A stretch of DNA of 33,899 nt from Henriciella sp. (GTDB lineage Bacteria; Pseudomonadota; Alphaproteobacteria; Caulobacterales; Hyphomonadaceae). The number at the start of each line of letters is the position of its first letter. The first letter of the stretch is position 1. Shown in pieces: positions 23,017 to 31,694 of the stretch. The notes under the pieces were generated by a model. The model searched no databases, was not told where the DNA came from, and saw nothing but the letters and a program-made list of their open reading frames with translations. Where the stretch lies: positions 1-33,899 of the forward strand of contig JABSQB010000035.1 of assembly GCA_013214545.1 (NCBI GenBank), read 5' to 3'. A program made the position numbers and the translations under genes.

Positions 23017-24915
23017 TTACTCTGCCGGGGTTGATGAGCCCCGCCCGATTAATCGTTTTATCAGTTTGTCGAACTGCGTTTCGACGCCGTTCCTGCGCAT
23101 GATGAAATATTGCTGGAACAGGGACAGGAAGTTCGACCATACCCAATAAAGCACGAGGCCGGCTGCAAATCCGCCAAACACGAACATGAAGACAAATGGC
23201 AGCGCCATCATGATCGTACGCTGAGTTGGATCCGGTGGTGGCGGCGATAAAGCCTGGATCGCGGCCATGGTCACGCCGTACAGGATCGGCAGGATGCCAA
23301 TGCCAATAATGAAGCCAAGCAATGGAATGGCCTTCACATCAGCCGCCGCCCAGGGCAGCAGGCCAAACAGGTTGCCGATCGCGGTTGGATCTGGCGCTGA
23401 CAGGTCACCAATAAACCAGAACGCGGTGTGGCGCATCTCGATCGTCACATAGAGCGTCTTATACAGCGCGAAGAAGATCGGAATGGTCAGCAGGATTGGC
23501 ACACAGCCGGCCAGCGGATTGGCTTTTTCGCGTTGGTAGAGCTTCATCACTTCTTGCTGGCGGCGCTGTGGATCGCCTTTAAAGCGCTCCTGAATCTCTT
23601 TCATCGGCTCGGCCAGCTTCTTCATCTTGGCCATCGACTTGTAGCTTTGATTGTAAAGCGGGATCAGCGGTGCACGGACCAGAACGGTGAGGGCCAGAAT
23701 GGCCCAGCCAAAGGACCCGATCTGCGTTTTCAGCCAGTTCAGCAGGGCGAAGAATGGGCGCGTGATATAATAGAGAATGTTGCCCCAATCGATCGAGTCA
23801 TCGAAGCGCGGAACGCCGTCCGCCTTATAGCCGCGCACGACATTGTATTCCTTGGCGCCAGCAAAAATCTGGTTGGTGATGGTCACCGATTGACCAGAAG
23901 GGATCTGCACATCCTGCGCATCTACAACGAGTTCGAGCAGGTTTTCCTTTTGCTGAACCCGCGAGCGGAAACTCCGGCCTTGTTCGGGGATCAGGGCGGC
24001 CATCCAGTACATATCGGTGAGGCCGATCCAGCCACCTTCCTCAGCCGCTCTGAAGCCGGTCTGATCAGCATCCTTGATGCCTTTATTCTTGGACAGGTTC
24101 TTGTAATTGCGCATGGTCAGGCTGCCATCGAAGACGCCAATCAAGCCCTGGTGCGCGAGCCCCATCTTGCGCGATGAGCCCGGGTCAGTTTCTTCGAGGA
24201 AGTCCTTCCAGGCGCCATAGCGGCGGACATACCCGTTCGGGCTGAGGGTGAAGTCACGCGCGGAATTATTGGTGATCGTGTCCTGGAAGGTGAACTTATA
24301 GTCTTCATCGATCGAGATGACGCGCTGAATTGCGAGGCCGCCGCGATCGAAGTTCAGCGTGACAGTTTCCCCGTCCGTGATCGCGTCGGTCGATGCCGCC
24401 CAGGAATCCTCCGGCCGGAGGACCTGGAAATAGGTCGGGTTCTGCGGATCGCTGTCATTCAGCACGCTCCAATTCCAGGTCGCCGAATAGCCGCTCGTCT
24501 TGCCTTCCAGCGTGGTGCGTGGACGCAGCAGGCGCAGCTCTTCCTCGCGCGCGACCGTCTTATAGTGATCCTTCAGATTGAGATCATCGATTTCAGACGT
24601 CTTGAGCAGGAAAGAGCCATCGACGCGGCTCATGTCGAACGCAATGCGCTCTGTGCCCGCCAGAGCGTCGTCGATCGACTCTGGCACTGCGGGCGCGGCT
24701 TCCACGACGATGTCTGTCCCGGGCGCAGTCGAATCGACTGTTTCCGTGATCCCAGCCTCAGCCGCGGCGGCCTCGCGTTGTTCGGCGGCGCGCTTGGCCG
24801 CGGGATCGAGCACGAAGGCCTGATAGCCAAACACAAAGACAATCATCAGCGCCATGGCGATGATGAAATTGCGCTGGTCCTGGGGGTCCATACCGTTTTG
24901 CTGATTGGGCAACAT
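23017..24915 (-). CDS. yidC: Membrane protein insertase YidC
   Basis: Inner-membrane insertase and chaperone for Sec-dependent and independent membrane proteins. 632 residues, gram-negative long form: N-terminal anchor helix (about 15-31, FIIAMALMIVFVFGYQAFVL), large periplasmic P1 domain (about 85-370), then five-helix Oxa1 core from about 385. The core shows LALTVLVRAPLIPLYNQSY (hydrophilic-groove Arg), the cytoplasmic hairpin around MKEIQERFKGDP, NPLAGCVPILLTIPIFFALYK, and the last helix LYWVWSNFLSLFQQYFIMRR. It follows rnpA by 35 nt; the yidD gene commonly found between them is absent. Confidence 0.97.
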   Translation of the reverse strand: MLPNQQNGMDPQDQRNFIIAMALMIVFVFGYQAFVLDPAAKRAAEQREAAAAEAGITETVDSTAPGTDIVVEAAPAVPESIDDALAGTERIAFDMSRVDGSFLLKTSEIDDLNLKDHYKTVAREEELRLLRPRTTLEGKTSGYSATWNWSVLNDSDPQNPTYFQVLRPEDSWAASTDAITDGETVTLNFDRGGLAIQRVISIDEDYKFTFQDTITNNSARDFTLSPNGYVRRYGAWKDFLEETDPGSSRKMGLAHQGLIGVFDGSLTMRNYKNLSKNKGIKDADQTGFRAAEEGGWIGLTDMYWMAALIPEQGRSFRSRVQQKENLLELVVDAQDVQIPSGQSVTITNQIFAGAKEYNVVRGYKADGVPRFDDSIDWGNILYYITRPFFALLNWLKTQIGSFGWAILALTVLVRAPLIPLYNQSYKSMAKMKKLAEPMKEIQERFKGDPQRRQQEVMKLYQREKANPLAGCVPILLTIPIFFALYKTLYVTIEMRHTAFWFIGDLSAPDPTAIGNLFGLLPWAAADVKAIPLLGFIIGIGILPILYGVTMAAIQALSPPPPDPTQRTIMMALPFVFMFVFGGFAAGLVLYWVWSNFLSLFQQYFIMRRNGVETQFDKLIKRLIGRGSSTPAE

Positions 24916-24950
24916 GGGCAGATCGGGTCCTGCAAATAAAAAAAGAGGGG

Positions 24951-25331
24951 TCAGGCTGGCCCTGTCCCCGCCGGAATTTGTTCGGCGAGGCTTATCAGCG
25001 CGCTTTCCATATCGTCAAGCAGGCGCTGCCAGCCAATCGTCGCAGTGTCCATTCGGGCAATGAACACATAGTCAGCGCCGACCCGTCCGTGAAGAGGCAG
25101 AAGCACGCGCGCTGCTTCGCGCAGACGTCGTTTGGCGCGGTTTCGCGTGACTGAATTGCCAACCTTCTTGGTGGCGGTGAAACCGGCGCCGATTGTCTCA
25201 GACCCCTTGCGGGCACGGGCCTGGACAACAACGGTCTTGCGCCGCTCTGATTTGCCACCTCGGACAAAAAGAAACTGGGGCCGTGTCTTGAGACGGACGA
25301 CCCCAGTTTCGGATGTTTCTTTATTTGCCAT
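24951..25331 (-). CDS. rnpA: Ribonuclease P protein component
   Basis: Protein subunit of RNase P, which trims the 5' ends of precursor tRNAs. The 126 residues contain LKTRPQFLFVRGGK, GAGFTATKKVGNSVTRNRAK and RRLREAAR, the classical RNR substrate-binding motif. The extra N-terminal residues before LKTRPQF are typical in alphaproteobacteria. The ATG at 25331 has no good Shine-Dalgarno; a GC-rich dyad occupies that position, and coupling to rpmH 23 nt upstream is likely. Confidence 0.95.
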   Translation of the reverse strand: MANKETSETGVVRLKTRPQFLFVRGGKSERRKTVVVQARARKGSETIGAGFTATKKVGNSVTRNRAKRRLREAARVLLPLHGRVGADYVFIARMDTATIGWQRLLDDMESALISLAEQIPAGTGPA

Positions 25332-25336
25332 GGGAA

Positions 25337-25349
25337 ACCCGCGGCGGGT
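25337..25349. promoter_or_regulatory. GC-rich dyad in the rpmH-rnpA gap
   Basis: ACCCGC-G-GCGGGT lies between the rpmH stop and the rnpA start. It could fold as a 5-bp stem with a 3-nt loop in the mRNA just upstream of rnpA, possibly setting lower rnpA output relative to L34. Role inferred. Confidence 0.35.
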
Positions 25350-25354
25350 CAGTC

Positions 25355-25489
25355 TTAAGCAGACAGAACCTTACGGCCTTTCGCGCGGCGGCGGGCCAGA
25401 ACCTTGCGGCCATTTTTGGTCGCCATGCGAGAGCGGAAACCGTGTGTACGGGCGCGCTTCAGGCGGCTTGGCTGGAATGTGCGTTTCAT
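25355..25489 (-). CDS. rpmH: 50S ribosomal protein L34
   Basis: A 44-residue protein of the large ribosomal subunit, the first gene of the long minus-strand operon. The whole conserved sequence is visible: [20 protein letters not shown] at the N-terminus, then [20 protein letters not shown] at the end. It is strongly basic and of standard length. The rpmH-rnpA-yidC order is widely conserved. A good promoter lies 45-73 nt upstream. Confidence 0.97.
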   Translation of the reverse strand: MKRTFQPSRLKRARTHGFRSRMATKNGRKVLARRRAKGRKVLSA

Positions 25490-25533
25490 GGGCGTCTCGC
25501 CTCAATTGAAATGTGTTGAACTCGAAAGCGCGG

Positions 25534-25562
25534 CTAATACGTGGGCCGATACGTCAGGTCAA
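25534..25562 (-). promoter_or_regulatory. sigma70-type promoter for rpmH operon
   Basis: On the minus strand TTGACC (25557-25562), a 17-nt spacer and TATTAG (25534-25539) form a good housekeeping promoter. It would start transcription about 38 nt before rpmH and drive rpmH-rnpA-yidC and probably the downstream genes. Confidence 0.6.
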
Positions 25563-25710
25563 GGGAAATCCGGCAGGATTTACAGGTCAAACACACCGAT
25601 CGCGCCCCGTTCACGCATCAGTGATGGATCGCGACCGGACTGTGTCGTGCATTGCAACAGGCCGGCAAATATATCGACCCCGAACAAAGTTTTATCGGGA
25701 AGACAAAAAT

Positions 25711-26490
25711 ATGCTACGCACTTTACTGACTGCTGGAGCAATGACCATGACACTGGCTGCCGGATCTGCTGCAGCAGACGACACCGAATTGCATCAACCC
25801 TGGGACGAGCTGCTGGGCACCTATGTCAGTGAGCATGCAGATGGCATCAATCGCTTCGATTATGGCGGCCTGAAGGACAATGCGGCCGACGTCGCCAAGC
25901 TGAACGCGTATCTGGACGGGTTCGCTGATCTTGATTTCGACACCCTGACTGAGCCGGAACAGTTTGCGGCTTATTCGAATGTCTACAATGCGCTGACCGT
26001 GAAGCATATTGTTGAGCGTTACCCGACCAAATCCATTCGCTCTGGCTATATTGTCGGCCCCTGGAAGCGCGTGTTCACGACAATTGACGGCGAAGAGCGT
26101 TCATTGGATGCGATCGAGCATGAAATCCTGCGCGTTGAATGGGACGACCCACGTGTTCACTATGCGATCAATTGCGCCGCCTATAGCTGCCCGAACCTGC
26201 AGACCGATGCCTGGTTTGCTGAAACGCTGGACGAAGAGTTGGACCGCGCGGCCCGCGAATATGTCAACGACCCACGCGGCGTCACCATTCGCCGCAATGG
26301 CACATTGCAGGTCTCGACCATTTATAAATGGTTCCGCGAGGACTTTGGCGGATCAAATGACGGTGTGATTGACCACCTGCTCGAATATGCTGAGCCGGAG
26401 CTCGCGACCCAGATCGAAGCCAAGCGCAGAATTACAAAACATGAGTATGATTGGGGCCTGAATGATGCCAAAACGGCGCCGGGTTCTTAG
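25711..26490 (+). CDS. Secreted DUF547 protein
   Basis: A 259-residue exported protein. A signal peptide (MLRTLLTAGAMTMTLAAGSA, cleavage near AAA-DD) is followed by a DUF547 domain (about 60-185). Family landmarks are AAYSNVYNALTVKHIVERYP, then HYAINCAAYSCPNLQTDAWF, with the two-Cys NCxxxSCP motif, and near the end STIYKWFREDFGG. Function of DUF547 is unknown. The ATG at 25711 is chosen since the signal peptide begins there; the open frame extends to 25513 but looks non-coding. It is first in a plus-strand run with the TVP38 protein, FAD reductase and kinase; the next gene starts 12 nt later. Confidence 0.92.
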   Translation: MLRTLLTAGAMTMTLAAGSAAADDTELHQPWDELLGTYVSEHADGINRFDYGGLKDNAADVAKLNAYLDGFADLDFDTLTEPEQFAAYSNVYNALTVKHIVERYPTKSIRSGYIVGPWKRVFTTIDGEERSLDAIEHEILRVEWDDPRVHYAINCAAYSCPNLQTDAWFAETLDEELDRAAREYVNDPRGVTIRRNGTLQVSTIYKWFREDFGGSNDGVIDHLLEYAEPELATQIEAKRRITKHEYDWGLNDAKTAPGS

Positions 26491-26502
26491 GAGGGACATT
26501 CG

Positions 26503-27237
26503 ATGACTGAAGACGTTGAAACAAAATCCAGCCCGATCTGGATCAAGCTTTGGCCGGTCTATGTGATTATTGCCGGCCTCGCGCTCGCCATCTCACAGGG
26601 CTGGCATCAATACCTCACACTGGAAAGCCTGTCCGAAAACGCGGTTTGGCTGGACGAGCTGGTCAAGAATAACCTGTTGCTCGTATTTGCCGTCTACATT
26701 CTGGTCTATGCGGCCGCGACGACGTTTATTATCCCAGGCGGTGTCCTGACGATCGCGGGCGGCTTTCTGTTTGGCCTATACATCGGAACTCCGGCGACAT
26801 TGATTGGCGCGACGCTAGGGGCTTCGATTCTATTTTTTGCCGCCAAAACCTCGATTGGCAGCGTCTTGCGCCAAATCGCGGGCCCCTTTCTTGAACGGAT
26901 GGAGAAAGGCTTCAATGAGAACGCGCTGTCCTACATGTTTGCACTGCGCCTGATTCCGCTCTTCCCGTTCGCGGTTGTGAACATCGCGCCGGGATTGCTG
27001 GGCGCGAAATATCGCGACTATTTCATCACCACATTCTTCGGGATCATTCCAGGAACGCTTGCCTATACCTGGATTGGGGCGGCCATCAAAGGCACGCTGC
27101 TTGAGGGCGGCGAGGTCGACATTGGCAGTCTGGCCGCCAACTTCCTGCCAGCCTTCATTGCCCTCGGCGTCGTATCGCTGATCCCGGTCGCCTATAAGAA
27201 AATCACCGGCCGCAAGACCGACCCTGTGGAGGCATAA
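26503..27237 (+). CDS. TVP38/TMEM64 (VTT/DedA superfamily) membrane protein
   Basis: A 244-residue inner-membrane protein of the VTT/SNARE-associated family. Hydrophobic segments at about 15-32, 50-95, 155-195 and 205-225. The family core is IPGGVLTIAGGFLFGLYIGT, then GATLGASILFFAAK, then FMFALRLIPLFPFAVVNIAP with the conserved Arg/Pro motif and FGIIPGTLAYTWIG. Relatives (DedA, TMEM41B, VMP1) are linked to lipid scrambling or undecaprenyl phosphate flipping; the TVP38 branch has no settled substrate. Strong Shine-Dalgarno AGGAGG. TAA is followed at once by the ATG of the FAD reductase, an order often seen in proteobacteria. Confidence 0.93.
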   Translation: MTEDVETKSSPIWIKLWPVYVIIAGLALAISQGWHQYLTLESLSENAVWLDELVKNNLLLVFAVYILVYAAATTFIIPGGVLTIAGGFLFGLYIGTPATLIGATLGASILFFAAKTSIGSVLRQIAGPFLERMEKGFNENALSYMFALRLIPLFPFAVVNIAPGLLGAKYRDYFITTFFGIIPGTLAYTWIGAAIKGTLLEGGEVDIGSLAANFLPAFIALGVVSLIPVAYKKITGRKTDPVEA

Positions 27238-28758
27238 ATGTCAGACACGATTGCAACACCAGCCGCCCGGGTGGCGGAAACTGAGCTGATGGAGACAAAA
27301 ACAATGACACAAGCTCCGCGGGAAACGGGCGTTAAACGCAAGCTCAAAGCTGATCTCATCGTTATCGGTGGCGGATCAGGCGGCCTCTCGGCGGCGGCTG
27401 GTGCGGCAATGCTGGGTCTGAACGTGATTCTGTACGAAAAGCATGAAATGGGCGGCGATTGCCTGAACTATGGCTGCGTGCCTTCGAAGGCCCTGCTGAC
27501 CACGGCGAAGTACGCGCAAACCGCGCGCGAGAGCGCAAAGTATGGCATCAGTGTTTCGGCGCCGACCGTGGATTGGGAACAAGTCAAAGCGCACGTCCAG
27601 AAAGCGATTGATACAATCGCGCCGGTCGACAGCCAGGAGCGCTTCGAAGGCCTCGGCGTCACTGTCATTCGCGAGCACGCACAGTTCAAGGACCGCAAGA
27701 CCATCGAGTCGGCGACCACAGAAGCGACCGCTCGCCGGATCATCGTTTCGACCGGGTCGACCGCGTTCATTCCGCCAATTCCGGGGCTTTCCGAGACGCC
27801 TTACATCACCAATGAAACCGTCTTCTCGCTGCCGGAGCAGCCGAAGCACCTCGTCATTCTTGGCGGCGGCCCAATCGGTATGGAAATGGCGCAGGCCTTC
27901 CACCGCCTGGGCTCTGAAGTCACTGTGATTGAAATGGGCCGCGCAATGGCCCGCGCAGAGGCAGACCACGCCAAGATCGCCGTCGATGCGATCCGCGAAG
28001 AAGGCGTCACCATTCTGGAAGGCCACAAGGCGGTCAAAGTCACCGGCGCTGACGGGTCTGTCTCGGTCGACACGGAAAGCGAGGACGGCACCAAGACGAT
28101 TACCGGCACACATTTATTGGTGGCGGTTGGCCGCCGTGCCATGCTGGATGGGCTCGAACTGGAAGCCGGCAAAGTTGACTTTGATCGCCGCGGCATTCAG
28201 GTCAGCGACAAGTTGCGGTCGGTTTCAAACCCGCGCGTCTGGGCGCTTGGCGACATTGCTGGCCAAGGCCAGTTCACGCACCTCGCCGGGTGGCATGCCT
28301 CTGTCTTCACCCGCCGGGCTTTCTTCAAACAAGGCAGCAAGGCGAGCGATTTGCCATTGCCGGCTGTGACCTATGTCGCCCCGGAAGTCGCGCAGGTTGG
28401 TCTCACCGAAGCAGAAGCGCGCGAGCAGTATGGGGACAGTGTCACGACCTCGTCTTTCCCGTTCCACGAGAATGACCGCGCGATCGCAGAAGGCAAAACC
28501 CTTGGTGAAGCCAAGCTGGTGATCCGCAAAGGCAAGATTCTCGGCGCGTCTGTGGTTGGCGACGGCGCTGGCGATATCATTCAGATTGTTGGCTATGGCA
28601 TGTCGAACAAGCTTGGCGTACAATCGCTGACCAATTTCATCTCGCCTTATCCGACCCGCGCCGAAGTGGTGAAACGCGCTGCCAGTGCGCACTTCACGCC
28701 AACTGTGTTTGGCAAAGCGTCGCGCACCTTGGTCGGGTTGCTGCAACGCATCCCTTAG
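27238..28758 (+). CDS. FAD-dependent pyridine nucleotide-disulfide oxidoreductase (mercuric-reductase-like, not MerA)
   Basis: A 506-residue flavoenzyme of the dihydrolipoamide/mercuric reductase family. FAD loop IVIGGGSGGLSAAAGAAML (about 41-59), redox disulfide GGDCLNYGCVPSK (about 78-90), NAD(P) loop HLVILGGGPIGMEMAQAF, FAD site RVWALGDIAG, dimer domain TYVAPEVAQVGLTEAEA. The C-terminal HxHP dyad typical of lipoamide dehydrogenase reads SPYPTRAE, with Tyr, and there is no C-terminal Cys pair or HMA domain, so it is not a true mercuric reductase. ATG 27238 (SD GGAGG) or 27304 (GGAG 9 nt upstream) could start it. Zero gap from TVP38 argues for a joint function; the electron acceptor is unknown. 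Confidence 0.92.
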   Translation: MSDTIATPAARVAETELMETKTMTQAPRETGVKRKLKADLIVIGGGSGGLSAAAGAAMLGLNVILYEKHEMGGDCLNYGCVPSKALLTTAKYAQTARESAKYGISVSAPTVDWEQVKAHVQKAIDTIAPVDSQERFEGLGVTVIREHAQFKDRKTIESATTEATARRIIVSTGSTAFIPPIPGLSETPYITNETVFSLPEQPKHLVILGGGPIGMEMAQAFHRLGSEVTVIEMGRAMARAEADHAKIAVDAIREEGVTILEGHKAVKVTGADGSVSVDTESEDGTKTITGTHLLVAVGRRAMLDGLELEAGKVDFDRRGIQVSDKLRSVSNPRVWALGDIAGQGQFTHLAGWHASVFTRRAFFKQGSKASDLPLPAVTYVAPEVAQVGLTEAEAREQYGDSVTTSSFPFHENDRAIAEGKTLGEAKLVIRKGKILGASVVGDGAGDIIQIVGYGMSNKLGVQSLTNFISPYPTRAEVVKRAASAHFTPTVFGKASRTLVGLLQRIP

Positions 28759-28773
28759 GCTAGTGCCCGAGGG

Positions 28774-30183
28774 GTGACTGAATCGCAGGATCAAAGTGCG
28801 CCCAAGCGCAAGCTGCGGTGGCGAGACAGCCTATCCTTCAGGCTGTTCATGATCGCCATCGCCAGCGTCCTTGTGGTCGAGGCGCTGATCTTCGTGCCGA
28901 GCGCGACAAACTTCCGGAACAGCTGGCTGAAAGATCAGATTGAAGCCGGGCGTCTGGCGGCGCTGGCGCTGGAAGCGGCGCCGAGCCGTATGGTCTCCGA
29001 AGAACTTGAGCAGGACCTACTGGAAAGCGCCATGGTGCTGGCGGTGGCAGAGCTCTATGACGAGCGCCGCGATATGATCCTCAATCCCGGAGAAGAGATC
29101 TGCTGCACGCGCAAGATCGTCCTCTATGATGAGAGCCTCGACTTTTCAGAGGTGAGCGACACGCTCGCGACCTTTTTTGCGCCGCGCGATCGTTTCCTTG
29201 TCATTCGCGCAGCGGGCTCGCGGCCAGGCCGGGTGATTGAAATTGTCGTCGACGAGGCCGGCCTGCGCGGCGAGTTGGAAGATTATGGTCGCAATATTCT
29301 TGTGCTCTCCTTGATCATTTCGGTCTTCACCGGCGGTTTGATTTATCTGATGCTGGTCATGACCGTGGTCCGTCCGATCCGGCGCGTGACGCAGTCCGTG
29401 GAGCAGATCCGCGACGAGCCTGGCAGCTGGAAGCGCCGCTTGTCGCCGACCCCGCGCGCGGATGAGATTGGACGCGCTCAAAATGCGCTGTCAGATATGG
29501 AAGAGGCGGTGTCGAACGCATTCCGTCAACAGGAACGCCTGGCCCAGCTCGGCGAAGCGGTGGCCAAGATCAACCATGATCTGCGCAACTCCCTGGCGAC
29601 AGCGCAACTTGTGTCTGACAGTCTGTCACGCTCTGAAGACCCACGGGTCGCGAAGAGCTTGCCGCGTCTCGAACGCGCGCTCGAGCGGGCGATCAATCTC
29701 GCCAGTGACACACTGAAATATGGCCGCTCTTCGGTGCCGGACTCCAACATCCAGAAAGTGCGTCTGTTTGATATCGCAGAAGAAGCTGCCGCTGAAGCGT
29801 TGGCGGCGCATGGCGAGGTCACGTTCAGCAATGAAGTTGATCTGCAAGCCGAAGCCGACGTCGATCCGGATCATCTGCATCGGATCTGCGCCAACCTCAT
29901 TCGCAACGCTGCTGAAGCGATGGAGGGCCAAGGAGCCATCTCTATCGGTTTTGATGGCGCAGCGCTGAGCGTCGCGGATACCGGCCCGGGACTGCCTGAG
30001 CAGGCGCGGGCCAATCTGTTCAAGCCCTTTGCGGGCTCCACCCGCCGTGACGGGACCGGGCTTGGCCTCGCTTTATCCCGCGACCTGGCGCGCGCCATGG
30101 GCGGGGATTTGGATCTTGGCGAGACGGGCGCGAGCGGGACCCGGTTTGTGATTGTCCTGCCGAAAGGCGATCAGGACGCATAA
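28774..30183 (+). CDS. Membrane sensor histidine kinase, orphan
   Basis: A 469-residue two-component kinase. First helix about 23-44, periplasmic sensor about 45-170, second helix about 175-200, HAMP about 200-255. The phosphoacceptor box is KINHDLRNSLATAQ with His 268, a HDLRN type rather than HExRTP. ATP domain: N box LIRNAAEAM, G1 VADTGPGLP, F FKPFAGS, G2 GTGLGLALSRDLARAMGG. No response regulator is beside it. Start is GTG at 28774, 15 nt after the FAD reductase stop, so it may be co-transcribed with that operon. The last codons overlap the 3' end of ubiB by 13 nt. Confidence 0.94.
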   Translation: MTESQDQSAPKRKLRWRDSLSFRLFMIAIASVLVVEALIFVPSATNFRNSWLKDQIEAGRLAALALEAAPSRMVSEELEQDLLESAMVLAVAELYDERRDMILNPGEEICCTRKIVLYDESLDFSEVSDTLATFFAPRDRFLVIRAAGSRPGRVIEIVVDEAGLRGELEDYGRNILVLSLIISVFTGGLIYLMLVMTVVRPIRRVTQSVEQIRDEPGSWKRRLSPTPRADEIGRAQNALSDMEEAVSNAFRQQERLAQLGEAVAKINHDLRNSLATAQLVSDSLSRSEDPRVAKSLPRLERALERAINLASDTLKYGRSSVPDSNIQKVRLFDIAEEAAAEALAAHGEVTFSNEVDLQAEADVDPDHLHRICANLIRNAAEAMEGQGAISIGFDGAALSVADTGPGLPEQARANLFKPFAGSTRRDGTGLGLALSRDLARAMGGDLDLGETGASGTRFVIVLPKGDQDA

Positions 30184-31691
30184 AGCGCGGCGACCCCGGC
30201 GGCGGCCAGGGCGAGGGCAAACCCCATCCACCCCCACCACGGCGCGAACCGTTCGCGGGGCAAGGGCTCTGGCTCCGGCGCGTTCAGTTTGGCCTCGAAC
30301 TGGTCCATCACCTTGGGCAAGCGTTTCAGGCGATCAGCGACATCCTTGACGTTCTGCGCCACAAGCTTAGCAGCGCCAGCGGGGCCGAGGTTCTGCGCGA
30401 TCCAGTCTTTCACCACAGGCTCTGCGGCAGACCAGATGTCGTGGCCCGGATCAATTGAGCGCGCCACGCCTTCCACCTGAACCATGGTCTTTTGAAGCAA
30501 AACCAGCTCCGGGCGCAGCTTCATGCCGAACGTATGGGTGAAATCGAGCAGCTGTAGCAGCAGACGGCCCATGGACACATCGCTGGCGGATTTGCCGTGG
30601 ATCGGCTCTCCGACACTGCGCAGCGCTTGGGCAAAATCGCCAACCGATTTATCGGCCGGGACGTAGCCAGCTTCGAAATGAACCTCAGCGACGCGATGAT
30701 AATCGCGCTTGAGGAAGCCCCAGAGGATCTCTGCCAGGAAGCGGCGCTCATTCAGGCCGATCCGGCCTATGATGCCAAAATCGACCAGCGCCAGGCGGCC
30801 ATCCGGCGTGACGATCATATTGCCTTCATGCATGTCGGCATGAAACACGCCGTGATGGATGGCGTGATCGAGGAAGCCGCGTGTGACGGCATTGGCCAGC
30901 GCCGCGCGATCCACGCCCGGCGTGTTGGCCGCTTCAGGATCGGTCAAAGGCAGTCCGTCGACCCATTCGGTGGTCAGCACGCGCTTTCCGGACCGCTCCC
31001 AGTCGACTTCCGGGATGTAATAATAACCAGCTTTGAAGGAGAGCTCGCGCATCTCATCGGCGCCGCCGGCCTCGAGGCGCAGGTCGAGTTCTTTCTCCAT
31101 CGCCTCGGCGACGGTCTCTGTGAAGGCGACGGGTGCCAGGCGTCGGCTTTCGACATTCACCCGCTCCACCGTGCGCGCCGCGCGTTTAATGGCGCGCAGT
31201 TCACGGTCGATCAGTCGCTCAACCTTCGGGCGCAGGATCTTGACCGCCTTCGCGCCATCTGCGGTCTGCATCCGGTGAACTTGGGCCAGCGAGGCAGCAG
31301 CAATCGGCTCTGACAGGTCCGGGAACAAGCGCTCCGCCTCATCGCCAAACTCTTCATCCAAAGCGGCCTGCGCGGCCTTCATCGAGAAAGGCGGTAGCTT
31401 GTCTTTCAGGCGAGACAGATCACTGGTGGTCTCGACGCCAAACACATCGGGCCGGGTGGCCAGGAATTGCCCAAGCTTGATGTAAGCAGGTCCAAGCTTT
31501 TCGAGCGCGGTCGCGAGGCGCTTGCCGGGACGCCCTTTGGCGCCGCCGCCAAAAATGCGCAGCGTCTTACCCGCGAGCTTTGCCGGAAAGGGCAGGCGCG
31601 AGTGGTACTCACCCGGCAGAATGACATCATGGCGAGCGAGCGCCGTGCCCGCGCGCAGAAGCCGTCCATAGTCTGCCAGCGCCTTCAACAT
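30171..31691 (-). CDS. ubiB: Ubiquinone biosynthesis atypical kinase-like protein UbiB
   Basis: ABC1/ADCK/UbiB family ATPase that supports ubiquinone synthesis at the membrane. 506 residues: KxGQ motif IKLGQFLATRPD (about 70-82), the Ala-rich loop in IAAASLAQVHRM that replaces the kinase Gly loop, catalytic loop VFHADMHEGNMI, metal motif LVDFGIIGRIG, and a C-terminal hydrophobic helix (WMGFALALAAAGVAALYAS) anchoring it to the inner membrane. It comes 3 nt after ubiE, with which it is normally linked. Its stop overlaps the histidine kinase end. Confidence 0.96.
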   Translation of the reverse strand: MLKALADYGRLLRAGTALARHDVILPGEYHSRLPFPAKLAGKTLRIFGGGAKGRPGKRLATALEKLGPAYIKLGQFLATRPDVFGVETTSDLSRLKDKLPPFSMKAAQAALDEEFGDEAERLFPDLSEPIAAASLAQVHRMQTADGAKAVKILRPKVERLIDRELRAIKRAARTVERVNVESRRLAPVAFTETVAEAMEKELDLRLEAGGADEMRELSFKAGYYYIPEVDWERSGKRVLTTEWVDGLPLTDPEAANTPGVDRAALANAVTRGFLDHAIHHGVFHADMHEGNMIVTPDGRLALVDFGIIGRIGLNERRFLAEILWGFLKRDYHRVAEVHFEAGYVPADKSVGDFAQALRSVGEPIHGKSASDVSMGRLLLQLLDFTHTFGMKLRPELVLLQKTMVQVEGVARSIDPGHDIWSAAEPVVKDWIAQNLGPAGAAKLVAQNVKDVADRLKRLPKVMDQFEAKLNAPEPEPLPRERFAPWWGWMGFALALAAAGVAALYAS

Positions 31692-31694
31692 GAC

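Noticed and set aside
23428-24177. 249-codon plus-strand open frame
   Set aside because: It lies wholly antisense to yidC, whose domains are clear.
27376-28113. 245-codon minus-strand open frame
   Set aside because: Antisense to the FAD oxidoreductase, whose motifs are unmistakable.
27238-28758. Mercuric reductase (merA) and a mercury-resistance operon
   Set aside because: There is no HMA domain, no C-terminal Cys pair and no merR, merT or merP nearby.
30597-31313. 238-codon plus-strand open frame
   Set aside because: Antisense to ubiB and without recognisable features.
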